Below are positions 26,227-35,602 of a stretch of DNA of 64,000 bases, one piece after another. This DNA comes from Candidatus Obscuribacterales bacterium (GTDB lineage Bacteria > Cyanobacteriota > Vampirovibrionia > Obscuribacterales > Obscuribacteraceae): the NCBI GenBank assembly GCA_020050835.1, contig JAGVKB010000024.1, forward strand, positions 1 to 64,000, in the 5' to 3' direction. Under the pieces are notes generated by a model. That model was given only the letters and a program-made list of their open reading frames with translations. It made no database searches and was not told the origin of the DNA. Numbering within the stretch: the first letter of the stretch is position 1; each line of letters begins with the position of its first letter. The position numbers and the translations under genes are program-made.

Positions 26227-27435
26227 ATGATGAGCCAATTCGAAATCGAAGCAGAATTAGTCAGACTGGCTCAATGCCGGACGAAAACAACCGGCTCGCT
26301 GCTGCGTGACGAACTTTCCAGAATGGTTGTCGAAGAGGCGATCGTAAGGCTCAATCCAGAGCTAGGCTGGCTGGTTGAATCCGACCAGAATTTAAGTGAT
26401 TCTGACCGCCTGGTCTCTGCCTTAAAGGTTAATGACATCGTCGTTAACGGGCTGCGAATTGATGTGAGATCTATAGACGCCAACGGCGAAGTAACTATTG
26501 ATCGTTCTTTAATCGGCACAAGTTACCTCAATCATGGCAGCCTGGTTGTCGAGATGACTACTCAACACAGCGGTAAAATCGCCGGCTATATCACGGCGGC
26601 AACCTGGATGTCCGCCGACCGGCAAGCCCAGGATTCCACTCATGCAAAGGTGAAGAGTGCCAGCCTGAGCCCGGTCGATCTGCCGGAGCTCCTTAAGGAG
26701 GTAGCCAACCAACCACCAAGCGGGAAGGCACGCAGCGCCTCAGAGCCGGATCTGGTCGAACTGAACAAGTTTGTCTCCAATCGGCAGCAGATAAGCCTTC
26801 CCAGACAGCGCCAAATAGTTGAAAGCTTGTTGGGCGAAAGTAGGCTCAGACAAAAGCTCGAACAAGTAGCCGGCTTATGGTCCGACGGTACATTGAGCCG
26901 AATACTTTCAGCCGAGTCGGTCTGGAACAATCGCATCGAGACAATGACAGATAAGATCGCCGCTAAGTTCAAACGACTCAATCGCGACCAGATCAGGCGT
27001 CAATTGATGCGGACAGGCGAACAATTCGGCGGACAGCCGGAGTCGCCGCAATTCAAGAAAGCGCTGCTTTCAACGCTGGCACGAGAGGAAGTCTTGAGCA
27101 GGTTTCAGGGCATCGATCTGGCCAAAGTAGGTCAAGCAGTCGACCGCGTCCTTTCTGGACGGCCAGTGGTTGATGCGGTCAAAGATCTGGTAAAGAACAA
27201 GCACACAGTCGACCTGGCGATCGCCATCAAGAACAAGCGGCAGAATCTCCAGGACTTCATGACTGCAACGGCCGACGAGATCGGTATGGCTTTCGGGCAG
27301 CTCGCTCTTAAGCCAGCCTATGCAACCCATAGCGCTGAAAACGAGTCGGGCGTGGACTCCGTCAACGAGGCGCTGGCGATGTTGCAAGCAGGTGAATTGG
27401 CCGAAGAGCTGACCAAGCTGGCCGATACTCTTTAG
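26227..27435 (+). CDS. Hypothetical protein in the sigma-like cluster
   Basis: 402 residues, unrecognised, no signal peptide or membrane helix. The first 140 residues are mixed (AELVRLAQ, then beta strands NGLRIDVRSIDANGEVTID), the linker at 140-180 is Ser/Pro-rich, and the rest is helical and charged, with an acidic helical end (AGELAEELTKLADTL). Two adjacent ATG codons open the gene behind AGGGA. Position suggests a partner of the sigma-like protein. Confidence 0.7.
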   Translation: MMSQFEIEAELVRLAQCRTKTTGSLLRDELSRMVVEEAIVRLNPELGWLVESDQNLSDSDRLVSALKVNDIVVNGLRIDVRSIDANGEVTIDRSLIGTSYLNHGSLVVEMTTQHSGKIAGYITAATWMSADRQAQDSTHAKVKSASLSPVDLPELLKEVANQPPSGKARSASEPDLVELNKFVSNRQQISLPRQRQIVESLLGESRLRQKLEQVAGLWSDGTLSRILSAESVWNNRIETMTDKIAAKFKRLNRDQIRRQLMRTGEQFGGQPESPQFKKALLSTLAREEVLSRFQGIDLAKVGQAVDRVLSGRPVVDAVKDLVKNKHTVDLAIAIKNKRQNLQDFMTATADEIGMAFGQLALKPAYATHSAENESGVDSVNEALAMLQAGELAEELTKLADTL

Positions 27436-27462
27436 GCTCGACATATAAGCTATGATTCCAGC

Positions 27463-28137
27463 ATGGGTCAGACTCAATCTAGTACTGTAGGCGGTTGTCC
27501 CGGCTGTGGCGAGATGAACGAGCCGGGAATGGCATTTTGCATCAACTGCGGCCAAGCATTAGGTTCGGTCGCAAGCTCCTCCGACCAGCAAAGCGGCACG
27601 GTCTGTCCATCCTGCGGAGTTCTAGACGAGATGAACCACACCTTTTGTGTGGAATGTGGAGCATCGATGACATCACAGATGCCAAAGATGTCAACGTTTC
27701 CCACCGGCTCGGTAACGGCCGGCGCTTCTCAGCAAGCGTGGACAATGTCGCCGGCAATTGCAAAGCCTCAACCTAATTTCACCTTTGTGTCCGCCGCAGC
27801 CGGCATCGCTGCCGGGGTAGCGCTTGCTTTCATAGCCCGCAATGCGGGGCTGCTGAATCTGCTCACTCATTCCGGGTTGCCCAGACACGGACTGGTCATC
27901 TTTGCCCAACCGCCGGAAGCCACTGTAATGATCCAGGAGCGGTCCGGCCGCGCTTTCACAGTCGGACGAACCGGTAAGACCGGCTCACTGTCGCTGCCAG
28001 ATCTACCGCCAGGATATTACCGGCTGACGCTCACTGCCAGCGGACGGATTCCAGTCGTCAAGGATGTTCAAGTCGAAGACGACAAACCGGCCATCCTTGG
28101 CTTCCCAGCAAGGATTGAACTTGCTCCGGAACGGTAG
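27463..28137 (+). CDS. Double zinc-ribbon membrane protein with PEGA-like domain
   Basis: 224 residues. Two zinc ribbons are seen at about 12-30 (CPGCGEMNEPGMAFCINCG) and 48-66 (CPSCGVLDEMNHTFCVECG). A membrane helix follows at about 106-126, then an extracytoplasmic beta domain with a PEGA-like pattern (APPEATVMIQ in approximate form, LPPGYYRLTLTASG). No ribosome site is visible, and TATGAT at 27451-27456 lies so close that the message may be leaderless. It precedes the zinc-ribbon kinase. Confidence 0.78.
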   Translation: MGQTQSSTVGGCPGCGEMNEPGMAFCINCGQALGSVASSSDQQSGTVCPSCGVLDEMNHTFCVECGASMTSQMPKMSTFPTGSVTAGASQQAWTMSPAIAKPQPNFTFVSAAAGIAAGVALAFIARNAGLLNLLTHSGLPRHGLVIFAQPPEATVMIQERSGRAFTVGRTGKTGSLSLPDLPPGYYRLTLTASGRIPVVKDVQVEDDKPAILGFPARIELAPER

Positions 28138-28230
28138 CCCGGCTGGGCACCATGCGAATCCAGACGATTTAAGTTATAGTTTGCAGGGAATGAAATCCTT
28201 GGTCTTCTTTCCGGGCGGAGACGGTTTGGA

Positions 28231-29448
28231 ATGTCCTCAAATGAACCTGGCTCTTCTGGTCAACAACCTGCCTGCCCGAAATGCGGGCGGCCGGCCCCTA
28301 GAGGCGCGAAGTTTTGCGGCTTCGACGGCACCGCTATTGGTGGCAATAACCGAACCAGCGAAGTAGCCAAACCAGATACCAAGTCCAAGACAGTCGGAAA
28401 GGTATGCCCTACCTGTCAGGCAAGTTATCCCGAATATGCACAGTTCTGCCCGCGCGACTCAGCCAAATTGGTTTATGTCGAGGCCAATCAGCTGCGCAGA
28501 ACTGCAGCCGATCAACCGGTCAGCCAAGCCCCTGCCAAAGAAGATCTGGCAGCACAGCTGGTCAGCACGCCATTCACTCGCTTGACCGGTGAAACAATCG
28601 AAGGGAAGTATCGGCTCGAGCGCGTCATCGGCGAAGGCGGCATGGCAATCGTTTACAAAGCCACTCAAATAAACATAGATCGGCTAGTGGTGCTCAAGAT
28701 CATGCAGTGGCAGTTAAGGGGAAATGAGCGAGCGACTAAACGATTCGAGCAAGAAGCCAGATTTACCGCAAAGGTCAGCCATCCAAACGTCGTCTCTGTC
28801 TTCGACGTCGGATTTCTCGGTGGCGGGCAACCCTACCTGGTAATGGAATACATTAAGGGAGAGTCGCTTAGAGACCGGCTGGAGCGCATCGGGAAGCTAC
28901 CTTTATCGGCCGCTGCAGCAATCATGGTCCAGTTGTGCCGCGGTTTGCAGGAGGCACACAAGTCAGGACTCATTCACAGAGATCTCAAACCGGAGAACAT
29001 CCTTCTCCAGGAAGATGTTGACAGACCGGACTGGGTGAAGATTGTCGATTTCGGCATCGCGCACCTGGTGGTCGGCTACGAGCGGCTCACAAGAACAGGT
29101 AATATCACAGGAACGATCGCTTACATGGCCCCGGAGCAACTTCGCAACGTTCCGGTTGACACTCGCGCTGACTTGTATGCGCTCGGAATTGTTTTGTTTG
29201 AGATGCTGACCGGAACCATTCCGTTCGACGGGGAGAGCACCGAACAGATTTTGCTAAAGCAGCTGATGGAGCCGCCGCAACCACCTTCGAAGTTACGCCC
29301 GGAGATTGAGCCGGGCTCACCGTTCGATCTGGTCGTCATGAAGGCGCTGGAGAAAGATCCGGACAAGCGCTATCAGACAGCTACGGAGATGCGACTACAT
29401 CTTGAGCATATTGCGCAGCAGTTGAGCGTCCGCAGAACCAGGATGTAG
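28231..29448 (+). CDS. Cytoplasmic Ser/Thr kinase with two N-terminal zinc ribbons
   Basis: 405 residues. Two ribbons of the CxxC-x10-CxxD form (Cys15/18/29 and Cys59/62/73) precede a complete Hanks kinase: GEGGMAIV loop at 134-141, Lys156, HRD at 249-251, DFG at 273-275 and APEQ. No membrane helix follows, unlike the kinase at 16996, so it is probably soluble. The same ribbon style recurs in all three kinases of the window. It closes the run that begins with the sigma-like gene, so they may act together in one signalling route. Confidence 0.93.
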   Translation: MSSNEPGSSGQQPACPKCGRPAPRGAKFCGFDGTAIGGNNRTSEVAKPDTKSKTVGKVCPTCQASYPEYAQFCPRDSAKLVYVEANQLRRTAADQPVSQAPAKEDLAAQLVSTPFTRLTGETIEGKYRLERVIGEGGMAIVYKATQINIDRLVVLKIMQWQLRGNERATKRFEQEARFTAKVSHPNVVSVFDVGFLGGGQPYLVMEYIKGESLRDRLERIGKLPLSAAAAIMVQLCRGLQEAHKSGLIHRDLKPENILLQEDVDRPDWVKIVDFGIAHLVVGYERLTRTGNITGTIAYMAPEQLRNVPVDTRADLYALGIVLFEMLTGTIPFDGESTEQILLKQLMEPPQPPSKLRPEIEPGSPFDLVVMKALEKDPDKRYQTATEMRLHLEHIAQQLSVRRTRM

Positions 29449-29553
29449 GACACGGCGTCTTCCTAATGTTGTTCATTTTCTTGTTAATCTCTACATAGCG
29501 CAGACCGCAGTCAACCGCGTCTCATGTTGGTTCGGTCATGGAGATAGTTTCAG

Positions 29554-30492
29554 ATGAAATTAGAAAACAACTTTGTCTCCATCTCAGCAGCTTTTGTGCT
29601 TGCCTGGCTTGGCTGTCCGCCAGCGCCGGCCCAGTTTGGCCCAACCATTAGCGCGCCTGCTTCGGCGCTGCCGGCAACCCAAACGATTGCAGACTTTCAT
29701 TTCGAAGCGCCGAGGCCCGAGCCGCCTTTAGGCGGGACGCCACCAATTCTGGTGCCATCAGACGTGACGAATCCTGGATTCACAGGCATCCGCGATCCTG
29801 GCTCTCGTGCTGCCGATGGACTAACCGGCGGGCTGGGAATATTGACACCGCTTTCTGGCATCCGGCAGCTTCCCGACGATAAGTTTGTCGGACTTTCAGC
29901 TCACTCTCCAGAAGACGGCGTGTATATTCGGGCCGGTAAAGATGCCAGATTCGACCAGATGAATCCGGACATGGTCAAGCTGCATACCGGACAGATCCTG
30001 ATCGCTGTCAGTCATCCCAGTAAGTCAGCACTGGTTCAGACCTACCTGGGAGACATCTCGGTTCAAGCCGAAGGACAGGTGCTCGTCTCGTTCGACAACG
30101 GGCTTTTGCGAGTGAAGAATTTGATCGGGCAAGGAAATCGAGTCACTATCAGGCTCGACAAGGGACCATTCGCCGGTCCGGCAGACCCTGTCTACGCCAT
30201 CAGCACCGGCTACGAGCTGACGGCCGGCAACCGCAAGGTTACGCTAGCCGATCTCCATCCAGCGGACGGCATCGGCAGACGAGGCATCCATCTGCTTGCC
30301 AAAGGTTATTTAGCTATAAGCCAGATCTCCCTGACCAGCGTACTTAGCGCCAGCGACCTTCTGGTAGATATGGCTCAGCAGACAACCGGAGCCAAGGAGA
30401 GACGACTGCTGTCAGATCTATCAAAAATGGCAGCCGTACTCAATTACGTTAATGGAACAACCGGCTACGTAGCTCAGCGCAAAACCCCGTAG
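29554..30492 (+). CDS. Secreted FecR-like protein, left flank of the GT-C array
   Basis: 312 residues with a signal peptide ending ...PPAPA. A short Pro-rich linker carries GTPPILVPSDVTN, nearly the same as in the protein at 43174. The FecR-type beta domain (about 125-235) includes VKLHTGQILIAVSHPSK, a FDNGLLRVKNL turn and IRLDKGPFAGPADPVYAIS. A helical end (LLSDLSKMAAVLNYVNG) is also shared with the 43174 protein. The gene ends 46 bases before the first membrane paralog. Function unknown; likely periplasmic or cell-surface. Confidence 0.8.
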   Translation: MKLENNFVSISAAFVLAWLGCPPAPAQFGPTISAPASALPATQTIADFHFEAPRPEPPLGGTPPILVPSDVTNPGFTGIRDPGSRAADGLTGGLGILTPLSGIRQLPDDKFVGLSAHSPEDGVYIRAGKDARFDQMNPDMVKLHTGQILIAVSHPSKSALVQTYLGDISVQAEGQVLVSFDNGLLRVKNLIGQGNRVTIRLDKGPFAGPADPVYAISTGYELTAGNRKVTLADLHPADGIGRRGIHLLAKGYLAISQISLTSVLSASDLLVDMAQQTTGAKERRLLSDLSKMAAVLNYVNGTTGYVAQRKTP

Positions 30493-30537
30493 TATCATGG
30501 GCTGGTCATATGCCCGGTATGAGCGCCCACTTAAGAG

Positions 30538-33075
30538 ATGTTGGAGCAGATCTCCAATTCCGTATACAAAGAGCTACCTGAGCAACCGCAAACCAACGTC
30601 ATTGTTCGATTGCTCGGTAACGACTGGACGGCTGTCGCGCTGATCGGTCTATTTTGCTTCCTGGCCTTTGGCAGCGCTCTATTCGGCAATTTCTCGTCTG
30701 ATGACATTTTGCACACTTATTATGCTCACAAGATCTTCCACGGCAGGCCAGACCTTTTGCTCAAGGAGCTGATCGCTGCATGGCCGGACCGCAGCTTTCA
30801 TCTACATTATCGACCAGGAGTCGAGCTTTCGTATGCAGGGGATTATCTGCTCTGGCAAGGCAATCCGTTCGGATATCACTTGAGCAACCTGCTCTTTCAT
30901 TGTGTTTCGACTGCCTTCTTGTTTCTGACCACCAGACTTGTATTAGCCGGAAATGGTCGACTTGATGCTCACTTCATCGCCTTAACCGCTGCTCTGCTCT
31001 TTGCTGTCTTTCCAACGCACGCAGAGCCTGTCTGTTGGATTGCCGGCCGCGTAGACTGCTTGTGCGGAGCGTTCTTCTTTATCGCCCTCTGGAGTTTTGT
31101 CAAACATTCCAAAAGTAACCGGGTCCGATTGAAGACGCTGAGCCTGGCGACATTTGCCGCCTGTCTTGCCACTAAGGAGATGGGAGCATGTCTGCCCTTT
31201 GTAATATCGCTTTGGAGCTGGTTTTTCGACAGTTCGCAAGCCAGCTCCTTTGGAGCACGGCTTAGATATGTAAGTATCAAAACCTTGGACTATTGGGCAG
31301 TGCTCGCGGCATTCTTGCTCGGACGGAGCTTGGTGCTTGGAAATCCGCTCGGAGGCTACTCCGGTGCCGGCGCCGACCTGGTCTGGCGAGATCTCCTACC
31401 CAATTTGCTTCATCCTCACTGGCTCACAACTCTTGCCTATCCACTCAGACGGCTTGCAGCCGACGGTCCGGATAGTCTCGCCCAGAATCTTCAGACGATT
31501 TACATTTTGGTCGGCTCGACCATCATTTGGAAACTCTTGCGAGTCGCGCCCGGCCGGTCTGACCGGCGAATAATCTTCTTCTTTGCCTGGATGGTCCTCC
31601 TATCGTTCTTGCCTGTGTTGCCTGTGTTCTACATCTCACCACTTTTACAGGGAGGCCGATTCTTCTATTTGCCCTGTGCTTCGCTTATGGTGCTGTTTAC
31701 CTTCGCCTTGTTGGGACCCGGCAGCTCGACCAAAGACAGGCATTGCCAGCGTATTGTAGGACTGTTGCTTTCGGGCGGGCTTCTCTTCTGTTTCATTGCG
31801 GCCTCACAGCGCAACAGCTCAACCTGGATTGATTCAGGATTGCAGCTACATACGCTCAAATCAGAGATTGCGGCGGAGATAGAGCACTTACCGAAAGAAA
31901 AGCAACTGGTCATTGTCAATTTGCCCAATTCATTCAACGGCACTCATATGTTTTATTTGTTTGAAATGCTGCAGCGTTTCGTCAGCCCGCCTTTTTGTCT
32001 CGCTAAGCTTTCCGACCGAATCGCAGCGCTGGAGCCAGTATCGTTCGGACAAAAGGTATTGTTGAACAAGGCACGATTGAAAGAGATGATCTCTGCGGAT
32101 TCCTTTCGATTTTGTCTTTGGGATATGAAGCGAAGGCGACTGCAAACTCTAAGCCAGCAGCAACTCGCATCTCTTTCAACTCAGCCAAGCAATTGGCAGG
32201 TGGGTGCAAAACCAGCCCAGGACTTGAAATTGAGCATTCGAGAGATCGAATTCAAAGGGTCTGGCAAGTCCTTCCTCCGGCAATGTCGATACGAGACGAG
32301 CCTGCCGATTCAACCAGGCCACTACGACTTACTGCTATTGGTGGCAACAGCAAAGCCTGCTGTGAACTCCAAGCCTTTCGACGCTTCGCTCGAAGTATCC
32401 TGGGTGCCCAGTCATCAGTGCTATTTCGGTCATCATGATCCGTTCAAGCTGGCACTGACCGCTGATGGAAAGAGTCACACATATATTGTGCCGCTCGGTG
32501 AGCAGAAGAGCTGGAGTCTATCAGAACAAATAGATGGCTTGCAAAGCCGAGTCAAAGGTCGAAACGTTTCAGTCGAGATTCAATCAGCACGTTTGCTTAG
32601 CGGTAAACAGTACATTCCAAGCCTGTCTGCAAATCCCAGTCGATTTGCAACGTTGAGCAACGGGCTGCACCGATTGAAAGAAGGTCAGGCCCGATTCGAC
32701 TTCGATGCAAGCGATCTGCCTGATGCAAAAGGAGTAATAGTCGAGCTATCTAAACCTTTTGGTCACTTCGCCTCCTTTACGAACACTTTGAGAGACGAGA
32801 AGTCCTCTGCTCTTGCCAGCGCGCATATGGAGCTGAACTTCACGAAGGGCTCCTTCGAGCTCCCGGCCCGTTGGTTAGAAACACCGGCCTGGTATCAAGT
32901 CAGGCTGGCCGCAATCTCTGAGACGAGGGCAATTATTGGATACTTCTCAGATCCGGTCTATTTGCAAACTCCAGACTACTCAGGCGGTTCTCAGCCGGAT
33001 GAAACGTCTGAGCAAACTGAAAGTAACTCGATTTCAAGAGCGGATGAGCCGGCGCATAGTATTATTAGCAAGTAA
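30538..33075 (+). CDS. TMTC-like GT-C membrane glycosyltransferase, paralog 1
   Basis: 845 residues. Ten or more membrane helices fill residues 30-430. After the first helix comes SSDD (Asp55-Asp56), the loop position of the catalytic acidic pair in GT-C enzymes; then HYRPG, GNPFGYHLSNLLFH, THAEPVCWIAGRVD and TKEMG, an order close to TMTC-type O-mannosyltransferases, but no TPRs follow. A conserved alpha/beta block (about 455-545) and two beta-rich C-terminal segments, ending in YQVRLAAIS and FSDPV, complete it. I infer lipid-linked sugar transfer to exported protein or polymer; substrate unknown. It has ATGTTGGAG at its start, as do paralogs 2 and 3 in similar form. Confidence 0.8.
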   Translation: MLEQISNSVYKELPEQPQTNVIVRLLGNDWTAVALIGLFCFLAFGSALFGNFSSDDILHTYYAHKIFHGRPDLLLKELIAAWPDRSFHLHYRPGVELSYAGDYLLWQGNPFGYHLSNLLFHCVSTAFLFLTTRLVLAGNGRLDAHFIALTAALLFAVFPTHAEPVCWIAGRVDCLCGAFFFIALWSFVKHSKSNRVRLKTLSLATFAACLATKEMGACLPFVISLWSWFFDSSQASSFGARLRYVSIKTLDYWAVLAAFLLGRSLVLGNPLGGYSGAGADLVWRDLLPNLLHPHWLTTLAYPLRRLAADGPDSLAQNLQTIYILVGSTIIWKLLRVAPGRSDRRIIFFFAWMVLLSFLPVLPVFYISPLLQGGRFFYLPCASLMVLFTFALLGPGSSTKDRHCQRIVGLLLSGGLLFCFIAASQRNSSTWIDSGLQLHTLKSEIAAEIEHLPKEKQLVIVNLPNSFNGTHMFYLFEMLQRFVSPPFCLAKLSDRIAALEPVSFGQKVLLNKARLKEMISADSFRFCLWDMKRRRLQTLSQQQLASLSTQPSNWQVGAKPAQDLKLSIREIEFKGSGKSFLRQCRYETSLPIQPGHYDLLLLVATAKPAVNSKPFDASLEVSWVPSHQCYFGHHDPFKLALTADGKSHTYIVPLGEQKSWSLSEQIDGLQSRVKGRNVSVEIQSARLLSGKQYIPSLSANPSRFATLSNGLHRLKEGQARFDFDASDLPDAKGVIVELSKPFGHFASFTNTLRDEKSSALASAHMELNFTKGSFELPARWLETPAWYQVRLAAISETRAIIGYFSDPVYLQTPDYSGGSQPDETSEQTESNSISRADEPAHSIISK

Positions 33076-33104
33076 TTACACCAACATTAGCGTCTACACA
33101 TATC

Positions 33105-35594
33105 ATGTTGGGACTAGCTTCGCGCTCCCTTGAGTCCACCGGGAAAGCAGGTTCGTCGGCTGGGCGATTCAAGTCGTTCTCAGTTGATTGGATCGCATTC
33201 CTTTCAATTTTCGTCATCTGCATTCTCTGTTTTGCAAAATCTTTGTTCGGTTACTTTCAATCGGACGATTTCACCTTCATTCATCACGCCAGCCAGATCT
33301 GGACCGGACATCCCGAGCTTTTCTGGCGAACACTGCTTTCTGCCTGGGCAGAATCGCCGTACCATCTGCAGTATAGGCCGGCTTACATGCTCTCGTATGC
33401 GCTGGAGTATCCTCTCTGGCAAGGCAATCCTTTTGGCTATCACCTGACCAATTTCTGCCTGCATTTAAGCTCGGCTTTGCTGTGCTATCTAGTGACAAAG
33501 CGCACTTTAGAAGGCACGGCGCAGAGTAACCTGATAGCGCTGAGTACCGGATTACTGTTTGCAGCCCATCCGCTGCATTCAGAAGTGGTTTCCTGGATAA
33601 GCGGGCGGGTCGATGCCATTTGCGCGACCTTTTATCTGCTTTCATTCTGGTTATTTTTAAAGTCGTGCGACTCTCAAAGCAACAAAGCCAGGTCGGTAAG
33701 TTTGGTTTGCTTCGCCGCCGCTCTGCTTGCAAAGGAGATGGCTGCCAGCCTACCGGCAGCAATTTTCGCCTGGATCTTGTTTGTTAGTACGTCTCAAGTT
33801 CCAGCCACTAAAAACAAGATCCGGGATGCTTACACAAAAACAGCACATTATTGGTTCTTGCTGTTCGCATACATCGGGATAAGAGCGCTCATCCTGGGCA
33901 GCGTTGTCGGCGGATATGCCGGATACACCGGGCAGGTTTTCTGGGCGATCGCCTGGCAAAGATGGTTCGGCTCCGGTAGCTTGCAACGCCTTTTCTATCC
34001 ATTGAGCGAAACGTTCTTCAGTGCACAGCATCCGCTGTCTCAAGCGATGCACCTGCTCTATCTGCTTTGTGGACTAGCTTTAGCATTGCGATTGGTGACG
34101 GCACCGTGGAGCCGCGACTACTTGAACAAGCTCGCCTTCTGTTTGGCATGGCTGATCATTTCCTTCATCCCGGTAATTCCAGTCTGGTTTCTCCAGGCTA
34201 ATCTGCAAGGCAGCCGATACGATTACATCCCCTCAATTGCGCTGTGTGCGTTGCTGTCATTACTGCTCTGGACACCGGCGGAAGCCAGCAAGCGATTGAG
34301 TCCGTTGTGGTTGCGTCTCTACCAGAGCATAAGTATCATACTCCTAAGCTCATTTCTCTTATCCTTCATCATCGCGACAAACGGAAATTCGGAAGCTTGG
34401 CTACGTGCCGCAAGGCAGTCGAGGGCAATACAGTCACAATTGGTCAACGCAATTAAGGCGCTGCCGGACGACAAGAAGGCTGTGGTTCTCAATCTGCCTA
34501 AAGATTTCGAAGGAACTTACATGTTTTATCGCTTGGATGAGCTGCGCAGCTTTCTGAAGCCGCCATTTCTTCCAGACGATCTTTCGGCAAGGGTGGCCAG
34601 TCTGGAGCCGGAGTTCTTTGGTTCCGCTGACTTACTAAACCGGCAACGCTTAGCCGAGATGGTCGAGTCAGGCAGATATGAGTTTTTCCTCTGGGACAGC
34701 GGGCGACTCGTACTGCAATCAACAGATCTTCCGCAAGCGTTACCATCTCTGCCACCACCGCCAGCGATGCCACTAGCCGACCGGCAAGCTCGACTCCAGA
34801 CAGATAGCGCCTCTGCCAACAAAGTCGTAGTAACCCTACCGGTCGATTCGGCGCCTGCGCGCTGCGACTGGCTTGAAATCTTAGCGATATCGACACCTAA
34901 GTCGGGAGAGCGCTTCAGGTCCGGGTATGGCAATCTCTACATCTCATGGGAGAAAGAAGGCCCGGAAGCTTTCGCGGATTCGCAGTTGATTCGCACTACC
35001 GTTACCGCCGATGGAAAGCCTCATACCTACTTGATTCCGCTTGGAGAGCACAAAAGCTGGGTGCTGCCTGAACGGATTGACAGAATCAATATCTGTACAA
35101 CAGATACAGCAGCCAGCACACGAGTGCTAGCCACCCGCTTGCGTTCCGGAGAGCAGCTTGTCCCTGTCATTACTTTGAACGGACGGACCTGGAGGGAGCA
35201 GGGAAATGGAGTACATCAGCTAGTTATGGAGCCCGCGACGATTGATTTCAAAGCAGCGCTTTCCGCCGGAATTGAGAGCGTGCTGGTCGAAGTCTCCGAG
35301 CAAAACAGTCAGTTCGCTCAATTGAGTGGAACCTTTCGAGACTTTAAACCTTGCAAGCAAGCGCTGCTGACGTTCAGGCTGAATCGCTCGGCGGGAAGCT
35401 TTCGCCTGCCGGTAGAGAGACTGCCTAAAGCCGGTTGGTATCAAGTGAGAATCGCAGCCATAGATACCGGCAAAGAGATAGCCGGGTACTTCAGTGATCC
35501 GGTTTTTGTCTCGATCAGCGCCTCTCAAATAGCTAGCCAGCGCAGACTTCATGCAATCTGCCCCCCGATTTTCAGCAAAGCGAGTGAGCACTAA
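33105..35594 (+). CDS. TMTC-like GT-C membrane glycosyltransferase, paralog 2
   Basis: 829 residues with the same plan as the preceding copy. SDD (Asp54-Asp55), QYRPA, GNPFGYHLTN, SEVVSWISGRVD and AKEMA are all present, so all presumed active-site elements are retained. The extracytoplasmic block reads VVLNLPKDFEGTYMFY and ...LEPEFFG. The C-terminal half has TADGKPHTYLIPLGEHKSW and YQVRIAAIDTG. Starts 29 bases after paralog 1. The stop codon sits in a TAATTACAC sequence also found at the stop of paralog 1, a trace of the duplication unit. Confidence 0.8.
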   Translation: MLGLASRSLESTGKAGSSAGRFKSFSVDWIAFLSIFVICILCFAKSLFGYFQSDDFTFIHHASQIWTGHPELFWRTLLSAWAESPYHLQYRPAYMLSYALEYPLWQGNPFGYHLTNFCLHLSSALLCYLVTKRTLEGTAQSNLIALSTGLLFAAHPLHSEVVSWISGRVDAICATFYLLSFWLFLKSCDSQSNKARSVSLVCFAAALLAKEMAASLPAAIFAWILFVSTSQVPATKNKIRDAYTKTAHYWFLLFAYIGIRALILGSVVGGYAGYTGQVFWAIAWQRWFGSGSLQRLFYPLSETFFSAQHPLSQAMHLLYLLCGLALALRLVTAPWSRDYLNKLAFCLAWLIISFIPVIPVWFLQANLQGSRYDYIPSIALCALLSLLLWTPAEASKRLSPLWLRLYQSISIILLSSFLLSFIIATNGNSEAWLRAARQSRAIQSQLVNAIKALPDDKKAVVLNLPKDFEGTYMFYRLDELRSFLKPPFLPDDLSARVASLEPEFFGSADLLNRQRLAEMVESGRYEFFLWDSGRLVLQSTDLPQALPSLPPPPAMPLADRQARLQTDSASANKVVVTLPVDSAPARCDWLEILAISTPKSGERFRSGYGNLYISWEKEGPEAFADSQLIRTTVTADGKPHTYLIPLGEHKSWVLPERIDRINICTTDTAASTRVLATRLRSGEQLVPVITLNGRTWREQGNGVHQLVMEPATIDFKAALSAGIESVLVEVSEQNSQFAQLSGTFRDFKPCKQALLTFRLNRSAGSFRLPVERLPKAGWYQVRIAAIDTGKEIAGYFSDPVFVSISASQIASQRRLHAICPPIFSKASEH

Positions 35595-35602
35595 TTACAC
35601 TA

